DNA of 5,312 nucleotides from the NCBI GenBank assembly GCA_002385985.1, contig DGEO01000001.1, forward strand, positions 1 through 5,312, given 5' to 3'. Positions 1 to 4,661 of the stretch are shown here, one piece after another. The stretch is from Anaerolineaceae bacterium UBA3924. Lineage in GTDB: Bacteria; Chloroflexota; Anaerolineae; Anaerolineales; Anaerolineaceae. The position numbers were made by a program, and so were the translations under genes. The number at the start of each line of letters is the position of its first letter. The first letter of the stretch is position 1. The notes beneath the pieces are model-generated. The model was not told the origin of the DNA, searched no databases, and worked only from the letters and a program-made list of their open reading frames with translations.

Positions 1-714
1 GCGATCGACGGCCCGACGGCGATCTTCGTCGCCACCAAGCTGGCCGGACCGGACCTGCTCGGGCCCATCGCGGTGGCGGCCTACTCGTACATGAGCCTGG
101 TGCCCATCATCCAGCCGCCCATCATGCGCGCGCTGACCACGCGCAAAGAGCGCCTGATCCGCATGGAGTACGCTCCGCGGCCGGTTTCCAACCGTGCGGC
201 AGTCCTCTTCCCCATCATTGTGACCATCGTCATCAGCCTGCTGGCGCCGGACGCCGCTCCGCTGATCGCCTCGCTGATGCTGGGGAACCTGCTCAAGGAA
301 TCCGGCGTGGTGGACCGCCTGTCCAAGGCCGCGCAGAACGAGATCATCAACGTCTCGACGCTCTTCCTGGGGCTGGCCATCGGAGCCACCATGACCGGCG
401 CGAGCTTCATCAACGTGCGCACGCTGATGGTGCTGGGGCTGGGCCTGCTGGCCTTCGTGGTGGACACAATTGCCGGTCTGCTGTTCGGCAAGCTGATGTG
501 CTTCGTCACCCGCGGCAAGGTGAACCCGCTGATCGGGGCCTGCGGCATCAGCGCCTTCCCCATGGCCGGGCGCCTCTCCGCGCAGATGGCCCTGAAGGAA
601 GACAACGGCAACTTCATCCTGATGCACGCCATGGGCTCGAACACGGCCGGGCAGCTGGGCAGCGTGATCGCCGGCGGCCTGCTGCTGGCCCTGGTGACCG
701 GCATCATGGGCTAA
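1..714 (+). CDS. Sodium ion-translocating decarboxylase beta subunit, C-terminal part (partial at left edge)
   Basis: This is the integral membrane subunit of a biotin-dependent Na+-pumping decarboxylase (oxaloacetate, glutaconyl-CoA or methylmalonyl-CoA type). In this family the beta subunit decarboxylates carboxybiotin and drives Na+ export across the cytoplasmic membrane. The reading frame is open from base 1, so a GTG at 73 is internal and not the start. The fragment has 237 residues and opens with the signature IDGPTAIFVATK, followed by AAYSYMSLVPIIQPPIM. Its Asp3 corresponds to the essential Asp203 of Klebsiella OadB. Near the end, VNPLIGACGISAFPMAGR contains Asn175, Ser184 and Arg191, with the same spacing as Asn373, Ser382 and Arg389 of OadB. 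Several hydrophobic membrane segments are visible. About 200 N-terminal residues lie outside the window, judging by a usual length near 430. The substrate cannot be decided without the alpha subunit. It is followed by a strong terminator, so it is probably the last gene of its operon. Confidence 0.93.
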   Translation, partial: AIDGPTAIFVATKLAGPDLLGPIAVAAYSYMSLVPIIQPPIMRALTTRKERLIRMEYAPRPVSNRAAVLFPIIVTIVISLLAPDAAPLIASLMLGNLLKESGVVDRLSKAAQNEIINVSTLFLGLAIGATMTGASFINVRTLMVLGLGLLAFVVDTIAGLLFGKLMCFVTRGKVNPLIGACGISAFPMAGRLSAQMALKEDNGNFILMHAMGSNTAGQLGSVIAGGLLLALVTGIMG

Positions 715-737
715 ATCGCCAACCCTCTATCTGAATG

Positions 738-772
738 AAAAACCCCGGGCTTGCCCGGGGTTTGTTTTTTTT
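738..772. terminator. Bidirectional rho-independent terminator between convergent genes
   Basis: AAACCCCGGGC (740-750) pairs with GCCCGGGGTTT (753-763), giving an almost perfect GC-rich stem with a CTTG loop. On the plus strand it is followed by G and eight T (765-772). On the minus strand the same stem is followed by a run of five T (the A-run at 738-742). It lies 25 bases after the decarboxylase stop and about 10 bases after the stop of the opposing response regulator gene, so one hairpin can end both transcripts. Confidence 0.93.
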
Positions 773-782
773 CTCGGAGAGG

Positions 783-1487
783 TCAGTTGGGCCGGCCGTT
801 TTTGCTCGTCGGGCGGTACCCGTCCACGTCCAGCCGGTAGCCCAGGCCGCGCACGGTCTTGATGTAGCGGGGGTGGCGCGGGTCCACCTCCACCGCCTGG
901 CGCAGCCAGGAGATGTGCACGTCCAGCGTGCGGGTGTCGCCGGTGTACTCGGTCTCCCAGACCTCGCAGAACAGCGCCTCGCGGGGGATAACCTCGCCGG
1001 CGCGCTCCATCAGGATCTTGAGCAGGGTGGCCAGGCGCGGGGTGAGAATCACCTGGCGGTCCTCGCAGCGCGCCCAGCGCTGGTCCACGTCCAGCTGGAA
1101 GGGGCCGACGATGAGCACGTTCTTCTTTTCAACAGGCAGGAAGGGCTTGATGCGGTTGAGCAGCTTCTGCAGAGTGAATGGCAGCGTCAGGACAATGTCC
1201 ACGTCGTCCAGCTCCTGCGTGGGGCTGTTTTCGTCCTGGATCAGCAGGATGGGCACGCCGGGGAGGTTCTGGCGCAGCGAGCGGCAGATGCGTTTGCCGG
1301 AGGTACGCATGGAGGCGGCGTCAACCACGACCAGGTCGGGGCGGGTTTCCGCGACCAGGGCCAGGGCTTTGCTGCCGCTGCTGGCACTGGTGACCAGGAA
1401 ACCCTTCTTCAGCAGACCGGCCACAAAGGAGGGCCGGTCTGCCCTTTTTCCCTCGATTACCAGTAGTTGAGCTTTGGTTGGCGCCAT
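783..1487 (-). CDS. OmpR/PhoB-type response regulator with a degenerate receiver domain
   Basis: This is a 234-residue, two-domain DNA-binding transcriptional regulator acting in the cytoplasm. Residues 1-118 have the length and alternating strand/helix pattern of a receiver domain. Residues about 125-222 are a winged-helix effector domain: the LTPRLATLLKILMERAGEVI segment, then REALFCEVW, then the recognition-helix region TRTLDVHISWLRQAVE, and the wing RYIKTVRGLGYRLD. The effector half is canonical. The receiver is not. The usual acidic pair after strand 1 reads I-E12-G13, the Thr/Ser after strand 4 is Q84 and the Lys of the K-P-F motif is L102. The likely phospho-acceptor position, D56 in DLVVVDA, is kept. 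Canonical phosphorylation is therefore doubtful. The start ATG at 1487 has the minus-strand sequence AAGGGGAG upstream. No histidine kinase gene adjoins it. Its target genes are unknown. Confidence 0.93.
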   Translation of the reverse strand: MAPTKAQLLVIEGKRADRPSFVAGLLKKGFLVTSASSGSKALALVAETRPDLVVVDAASMRTSGKRICRSLRQNLPGVPILLIQDENSPTQELDDVDIVLTLPFTLQKLLNRIKPFLPVEKKNVLIVGPFQLDVDQRWARCEDRQVILTPRLATLLKILMERAGEVIPREALFCEVWETEYTGDTRTLDVHISWLRQAVEVDPRHPRYIKTVRGLGYRLDVDGYRPTSKNGRPN

Positions 1488-1500
1488 GTGGATGCGATTT

Positions 1501-1508
1501 CTCCCCTT
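1501..1508 (-). promoter_or_regulatory. Ribosome binding site of the response regulator
   Basis: On the minus strand, AAGGGGAG lies 13 bases before the ATG at 1487. The spacing is slightly long, but the match to the anti-Shine-Dalgarno sequence is good and supports this start. Confidence 0.55.
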
Positions 1509-1558
1509 GTGGAAGTTGGTCCCGTGATGGTGCGACCAGGAGCTGGAATGGAGCCGGC

Positions 1559-1611
1559 GGAAGGGCTTCCTTCGCGCTCACCGCAAGCGTGAATAGCCCT
1601 GCTGGCAGGGC
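1559..1611 (-). other. Cluster of small hairpins in the response regulator 5' leader
   Basis: Three short inverted repeats lie in a row. GCCCTG (1596-1601) pairs with CAGGGC (1606-1611) around a 4-base loop. CGCT (1575-1578) pairs with AGCG (1586-1589). GGAA (1559-1562) pairs with TTCC (1567-1570). In the predicted minus-strand transcript they sit between the promoter and the ribosome binding site. They could fold the leader, but no known riboswitch or leader-peptide signature is recognised, and short stems are common in GC-rich DNA. Confidence 0.35.
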
Positions 1612-1663
1612 CAGCGTCTCATAATAACGCGCTACGACGTTCAATTCGCCTGACGGTGAAGGT

Positions 1664-1669
1664 ATTATA
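1664..1669 (-). promoter_or_regulatory. Putative -10 element for the response regulator
   Basis: A perfect TATAAT is read on the minus strand in an AT-richer patch of otherwise GC-rich DNA. No convincing -35 box is found 16-18 bases upstream; the positions read GGATTT or similar. If it is used, transcription starts near 1657 and leaves a leader of about 170 nt. Confidence 0.45.
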
Positions 1670-1745
1670 CACCACATCTTAAAACGAAATCCTTAGAATC
1701 GGCTTTCAGGTTCGAGGGGGGCCGGGTGAATTCTTAAACAGCCCG

Positions 1746-1803
1746 CAACGGCAGGCGCGCCGGCGGGGGGCGGCGCCCGGTTTTTATGTTGCGCCTGCTG
1801 TTG
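1746..1803. repeat. 13-bp inverted repeat upstream of the nuclease-family gene
   Basis: CAACGGCAGGCGC (1746-1758) is the reverse complement of GCGCCTGCTGTTG (1791-1803) except for one position, which would be a G-U pair in RNA. The arms enclose 32 bases containing a G-rich block and a TTTTT run. The right arm covers the proposed -35 box and part of the spacer of the rightward promoter, so it could be an operator or a DNA structure affecting that promoter. No known regulator site is recognised. Confidence 0.5.
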
Positions 1804-1817
1804 GTGCGTGTTAGAAT
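1789..1817 (+). promoter_or_regulatory. Putative sigma70-type promoter of the nuclease-family gene
   Basis: TTGCGC (1789-1794) and TAGAAT (1812-1817) are separated by exactly 17 bases. The -10 differs from consensus at one position. The -35 keeps only the TTG. The predicted start near 1824 gives a leader of about 35 nt before the ATG. Confidence 0.5.
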
Positions 1818-1845
1818 ATGAATACTTGTAGAGAGGTGCCCAGCC

Positions 1846-1852
1846 GGGGAGG
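1846..1852 (+). promoter_or_regulatory. Ribosome binding site of the nuclease-family gene
   Basis: GGGGAGG lies 5 bases before the ATG at 1858. It is the strong Shine-Dalgarno match that fixes this start. Confidence 0.8.
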
Positions 1853-1857
1853 TTTTC

Positions 1858-2442
1858 ATGTCCAGAATGGTGGAAGTCGTTATCGATAGTGTGCGCGTGA
1901 GTCTCACCAACCAACAGCGCATTGTCGTGCTGCGCGAAACCAATTCGGAGCGATACCTGCCCATCTGGATTGGCCCCTACGAGGCCGAATCGATCACCAT
2001 CGCCCTGCAGGAAATTGAGGTTGCCCGGCCGCAGACGCACGATCTGCTGCGCAACATCATCACCCAGCTCAACGGCCGCCTGACGCGAGTGGAAGTGGTC
2101 TCGCTGAACGACGACGTGTTCTACGGCAACCTGGTGATCGAGGTCAACGGGCAGACGCTGAAGGTCGACTCGCGGCCTTCGGACGCGCTGGCCCTGGCCG
2201 TGCGGGCGCACGTGCCTATTCTGGTTGCCCGCGAGGTGATGGAAACCGCCGGCATCGTGCCGGAACAGGACCTCGCCTCGCAGGAAGCGGCTCCCCAGCA
2301 GAGCGAAGAGCTGGACCCCGGCGCGGAGGAGCGCCTGTCAGTCTTCGAAGACTTCCTCCAGAACCTCAACATTGAGGACGAGGAAGACGAGGACGATGAC
2401 GATGAAGCGCCCGGCCCGGGCCGCCCCAGGAAAAAACGCTGA
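1858..2442 (+). CDS. Bifunctional nuclease (BFN/DUF151) family protein with acidic and basic C-terminal tail
   Basis: This is a 194-residue protein of the BFN domain family (PF02577, formerly DUF151). Members have been reported to have DNase and RNase activity in plants, but the role of bacterial members is poorly defined. Residues about 1-132 form the domain, with the conserved blocks LPIWIGPYEAESI (34-46), RPQTHDLL (57-64), VFYGNLVIE (87-95) and VDSRPSDALALA (103-114). After a Gln/Glu-rich linker, EERLSVFEDFLQNLNIED (157-174) resembles the short helical segment seen after the domain in related bacterial proteins. Eleven consecutive acidic residues follow (173-183). The last residues, PGPGRPRKKR (185-194), are basic and carry a GRP core as in AT-hooks. 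There is no signal peptide, so the protein is probably cytoplasmic. It precedes dnaB in the same direction with a 153-base gap. Co-transcription is possible but not shown. Confidence 0.92.
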   Translation: MSRMVEVVIDSVRVSLTNQQRIVVLRETNSERYLPIWIGPYEAESITIALQEIEVARPQTHDLLRNIITQLNGRLTRVEVVSLNDDVFYGNLVIEVNGQTLKVDSRPSDALALAVRAHVPILVAREVMETAGIVPEQDLASQEAAPQQSEELDPGAEERLSVFEDFLQNLNIEDEEDEDDDDEAPGPGRPRKKR

Positions 2443-2453
2443 GCAGCACCCGT

Positions 2454-2492
2454 GACCGGGGAAGCTGTACCCGGTCTGGCACCTTTACCGGG
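2454..2492 (+). repeat. Two mutually exclusive hairpins after the nuclease-family gene
   Basis: GACCGGG (2454-2460) pairs perfectly with CCCGGTC (2470-2476). The same central segment CCCGGT (2470-2475) also pairs perfectly with ACCGGG (2487-2492). Only one stem can form at a time. Neither is followed by a T-run, so this is not a classical terminator. In addition, GTACCCG (2467-2473) is repeated inverted as CGGGTAC at 2524-2530, overlapping the dnaB promoter -10. The function is unknown; it may be a 3'-end stabiliser, an attenuator-like switch or a protein site. Confidence 0.4.
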
Positions 2493-2504
2493 CATGATGA
2501 TACC

Positions 2505-2533
2505 CTGTCAGGCCCGGAATTTTCGGGTACAAT
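2505..2533 (+). promoter_or_regulatory. Putative sigma70-type promoter of the dnaB operon
   Basis: CTGTCA (2505-2510) and TACAAT (2528-2533) are spaced by 17 bases. The -35 matches four of six consensus positions and the -10 matches five of six. A start near 2540 would give a leader of about 55 nt. A small hairpin, CCCGGA/TTCGGG (2513-2518 and 2522-2527), lies in the spacer. Confidence 0.6.
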
Positions 2534-2553
2534 TCTTGCACCCCTTACCAGTG

Positions 2554-2569
2554 GACATCAACTGACATC
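2554..2569 (+). repeat. Short direct repeat in the dnaB leader
   Basis: GACATC occurs at 2554-2559 and again at 2564-2569. The repeat spacing is 10 bases, one helical turn, just downstream of the predicted transcription start. This spacing suits a repressor binding one DNA face, but a 6-bp repeat can arise by chance and no known site is recognised. Confidence 0.25.
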
Positions 2570-2595
2570 CTGATTACTGCCTTCATTGAGCACCC

Positions 2596-3942
2596 ATGGC
2601 CGATTTCGATACCACCGTCCCGCCATCAGAACTGTATAACCGTGAAGCCGAAGAAGCTGTGCTGGGTTCGGTGTTGATCGATGCCGAAGCCTATTACGAC
2701 GTCGCCCAGTTCCTTCAGCCGGACGATTTTTACATCGTGCGCAACCGCTGGGTGTGGAACGCCTTCCAGCGGCTGCACGAGCGCCGCCAGCCCATCGATT
2801 ATCTGACCGTCTGCGAAGAGCTGGAAGCTCAGGGGCAGCTGGAGGAGATCGGCGGGCCGGCCTTCATCATGGGGCTGATCAACCAGACGCCCACCGCGCT
2901 GCACGCCGAGGCCTACGGCCGCATGGTGGAGGAGAGCGGGGTGCGCCGGCGTATGCTGGCGGCGGCCAACCACCTGGCCCGCCTGGCCCATGACACGCAG
3001 CAGGGAGTGGACACTATCCTGGGCGAGGCCGAGAAGGCGGTGTTCAGCCTCTCCGAGCGGCGCGTGCAGCAGGGCCCGACGCCCATCAAGGCGGTGGCCT
3101 CGGAGTACTACGACCGGGTAGACCTGCTCTCGCAGCGCTCGGATGAGATCTACGGCGTGCCGACCGGGCTGATCGACCTGGACCGGCTGCTCAACGGCAT
3201 GCAGAAATCGGACCTGCTGATTATCGCCGGCCGCCCGGGCATGGGTAAGACCGGTTTCATGCTTTCGGTGGCCAAAAACGCCGCCCTGAAACACCGCAAG
3301 CACGTGGCCATGTTCTCGCTGGAAATGTCCAACGAGCAGCTGGTGCAGCGTCTGGTGGCGCAGGAGACCGGCATCGACACCCAGCGGCTGCGCACCGGCA
3401 AGCTGGAGCCGAACGAGTGGGGCATCTTCACCCAGGCCATCGAAGTGCTGGGCGACGCGCCCATCTGGCTGGACGACACGCCCGCCATCAGCCCGCTGCA
3501 GCTGCGCACCAAGTGCCGCCGCCTGCACATGGAGTTCAACCTGGACCTGATCATCGTCGACTACCTGCAGTTGATGGCCGCCGAGACGCGCATCGACAAC
3601 CGCGTGCAGGAGGTGTCCTACATCTCCCGCAGCCTGAAGGTGCTGGCCCGCGAGCTGAACGTGCCGGTGCTGGTGGGCGCGCAGCTGTCGCGCGCCGTGG
3701 AGCAGCGCGCCGACAAGCGGCCCGTGCTCTCCGACCTGCGCGAATCCGGCAGCCTGGAGCAGGACAGCGACATTGTTATGTTCATCCACCGCCCGGATAT
3801 GCTGGACAAGGACTCTCCCCGCCAGAACATCGCCGAGATCATCGTGGCCAAGCACCGCAACGGCCCCACGCACCCCGGCATTGAGCTGGTGTTCCGCAAC
3901 AACCTGGCGCGGTTTGAAAACGCGGCGAAGCCCGGCCAATGA
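2596..3942 (+). CDS. dnaB: Replicative DNA helicase DnaB
   Basis: This is the hexameric 5'-3' helicase that unwinds DNA at the replication fork and recruits primase. The protein has 448 residues, normal for the family and without an intein. Residues about 10-112 form the N-terminal collar domain, beginning ELYNREAEEAVLGSVLID. Residues about 113-185 are the linker. Residues 186-443 form the RecA-like motor, opening with YGVPTGLIDLDRLLNGMQKSDLLII. Walker A is GRPGMGKT with Lys218 and Thr219. The catalytic Glu243 lies in MFSLEMS. Walker B is LIIVDYLQLM with Asp322. The loop LRESGSLEQDSDIVMFIHR (381-399) is present, as are Lys419 and Arg421 in AKHRNGPT, the arginine-finger hairpin. An in-frame TGA at 2587 leaves ATG 2596 as the first possible start. 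No good Shine-Dalgarno sequence precedes it. The stop overlaps the next start as ATGA, indicating translational coupling with the DnaD-like gene. Confidence 0.98.
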   Translation: MADFDTTVPPSELYNREAEEAVLGSVLIDAEAYYDVAQFLQPDDFYIVRNRWVWNAFQRLHERRQPIDYLTVCEELEAQGQLEEIGGPAFIMGLINQTPTALHAEAYGRMVEESGVRRRMLAAANHLARLAHDTQQGVDTILGEAEKAVFSLSERRVQQGPTPIKAVASEYYDRVDLLSQRSDEIYGVPTGLIDLDRLLNGMQKSDLLIIAGRPGMGKTGFMLSVAKNAALKHRKHVAMFSLEMSNEQLVQRLVAQETGIDTQRLRTGKLEPNEWGIFTQAIEVLGDAPIWLDDTPAISPLQLRTKCRRLHMEFNLDLIIVDYLQLMAAETRIDNRVQEVSYISRSLKVLARELNVPVLVGAQLSRAVEQRADKRPVLSDLRESGSLEQDSDIVMFIHRPDMLDKDSPRQNIAEIIVAKHRNGPTHPGIELVFRNNLARFENAAKPGQ

Positions 3943-4661
3943 AACGCCCCGGTCGATCCACCTTCAGCGGTTTCCCGGCGGGCAAGGTGCGCTTCACCCC
4001 GATCCCGGGGCCGTTTTTTACCGACCTGCTGCCGGAAATTGATCACCTGGGCGAACTGAAGGTGCTGCTCTACACCCTCTGGCGGCTGGACCGCATGGAC
4101 GGGCACCTGCGCTACCTGACCCGGGCGGACTATTTGAACGATCCGCGCCTGATGGAAGGCCTGGCGCGCCGTCCGGAGGAGGCCGCGCAGGCGCTGGAGG
4201 ATGCCCTGGAGCGGGCCGTGCAGCGCAGCGCGCTGCTGCGGGTGATGCCACCGGGGGCGGAGGACCCGGAGGAGGAGCTGTTCTTCCTCAACACTGCCCG
4301 CGGGCGGGCGGCCATCGCGGCGCTGCGCAAGGGGGCCTGGCGGCCCGATGGGCTGAACCATCCGGAAATCTCGCTGGAGGCCGAGCGGCCAAACATCTAC
4401 CTGCTCTACGAGCAGAACATTGGCCCGCTGACGCCCATGATCGCTGAAACCCTGCGCGACGCCGAGCAGACCTATCCCGAGGCCTGGATTGAAGAGGCCA
4501 TGCGCACAGCCGTGCAGAAAAATATCCGCAACTGGCGCTATATTGAAGCCATCCTGCGCGCCTGGAAGGAGCGGGGACGTGATGAAGAAGATCGACGAGA
4601 TCCTCAAGCAGATTACCGAAGATACCTCGAAGATGAGTTCGCAGATTTCACCGAACACTGA
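3939..4661 (+). CDS. DnaD-like primosomal protein (DnaD/DnaB_2 C-terminal domain)
   Basis: This is a 240-residue protein that probably acts in primosome assembly and helicase loading, by analogy with Bacillus DnaD and DnaB (loader). The N-terminal part, about 8-135, has the FSGFPAGKVRFTPIPGPFF opening followed by helical segments such as LLPEIDHLGELKVLLYTLWRL. It probably folds as a winged-helix domain. Residues 152-212 match the DnaD C-terminal domain (PF07261): NIYLLYEQNIGPLTPMIAE, then AWIEEAMRTAVQ, ending NWRYIEAILRAW with the diagnostic Y-x3-I-x3-W at Tyr201, Ile205 and Trp209. The tail, about 212-240, is charged and probably flexible. It overlaps dnaB by 4 bases and the downstream ATPase gene by about 80 bases. 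No clear ribosome binding site is seen, so translation probably depends on termination of dnaB. Family assignment is firm; the exact role in this lineage is inferred. Confidence 0.9.
   Translation: MKRPGRSTFSGFPAGKVRFTPIPGPFFTDLLPEIDHLGELKVLLYTLWRLDRMDGHLRYLTRADYLNDPRLMEGLARRPEEAAQALEDALERAVQRSALLRVMPPGAEDPEEELFFLNTARGRAAIAALRKGAWRPDGLNHPEISLEAERPNIYLLYEQNIGPLTPMIAETLRDAEQTYPEAWIEEAMRTAVQKNIRNWRYIEAILRAWKERGRDEEDRRDPQADYRRYLEDEFADFTEH
4564..4571 (+). promoter_or_regulatory. Ribosome binding site of the DnaC-like gene, inside the DnaD-like gene
   Basis: GGAAGGAG lies 7 bases before a GTG at 4579 and 10 bases before the ATG at 4582. Both are in the DnaC-like frame. It is the best Shine-Dalgarno sequence near the gene and supports a start well inside the upstream coding region. 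It does not decide between the GTG and the adjacent ATG. Confidence 0.7.

Larger units (their letters stand above)
1488..1857. other. Divergent intergenic region (370 bases)
   Basis: This gap lies between the leftward response regulator and the rightward nuclease-family gene. The left half (about 1488-1660) looks like a long leader for the regulator, with several small hairpins and a TATAAT upstream. The right half holds a GC-rich inverted repeat and a promoter reading rightward. The stretch 1700-1740 shows nothing I can assign. I see no tRNA, small RNA with clear boundaries or credible protein-coding gene in the gap. Confidence 0.6.

Noticed and set aside
73..714. GTG at 73 as the start of a short membrane protein
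   Set aside because: The frame is open back to base 1 and encodes the conserved DGPTAIF signature before the GTG, so this is an internal codon of a truncated gene.
735..1466. 243-codon plus-strand frame opposite the response regulator
   Set aside because: Its start lies inside the terminator hairpin. It is antisense to a clear OmpR-family gene and has no motif.
1321..1677. 118-codon minus-strand frame covering the regulator leader
   Set aside because: It contains the TATAAT element and then runs out of frame into the response regulator. It has no ribosome site and no recognisable domain.
1757..1785. GC-rich stem (1757-1762 with 1771-1776) followed by TTTTT, like a rightward terminator
   Set aside because: The stem is only 6 bp, four bases separate it from the T-run, and no rightward gene ends upstream. 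The larger 13-bp inverted repeat explains the region better.
1488..2595. Possible replication origin next to replication genes
   Set aside because: No DnaA-box-like TTATCCACA cluster or AT-rich unwinding region was seen in either intergenic gap.
2626..3939. 437-codon open frame on the minus strand across dnaB
   Set aside because: It mirrors dnaB almost end to end. It is rich in His, Gln, Val and Leu, as expected from the antisense of GC-rich codons, and shows no family motif. dnaB is certain on the other strand.
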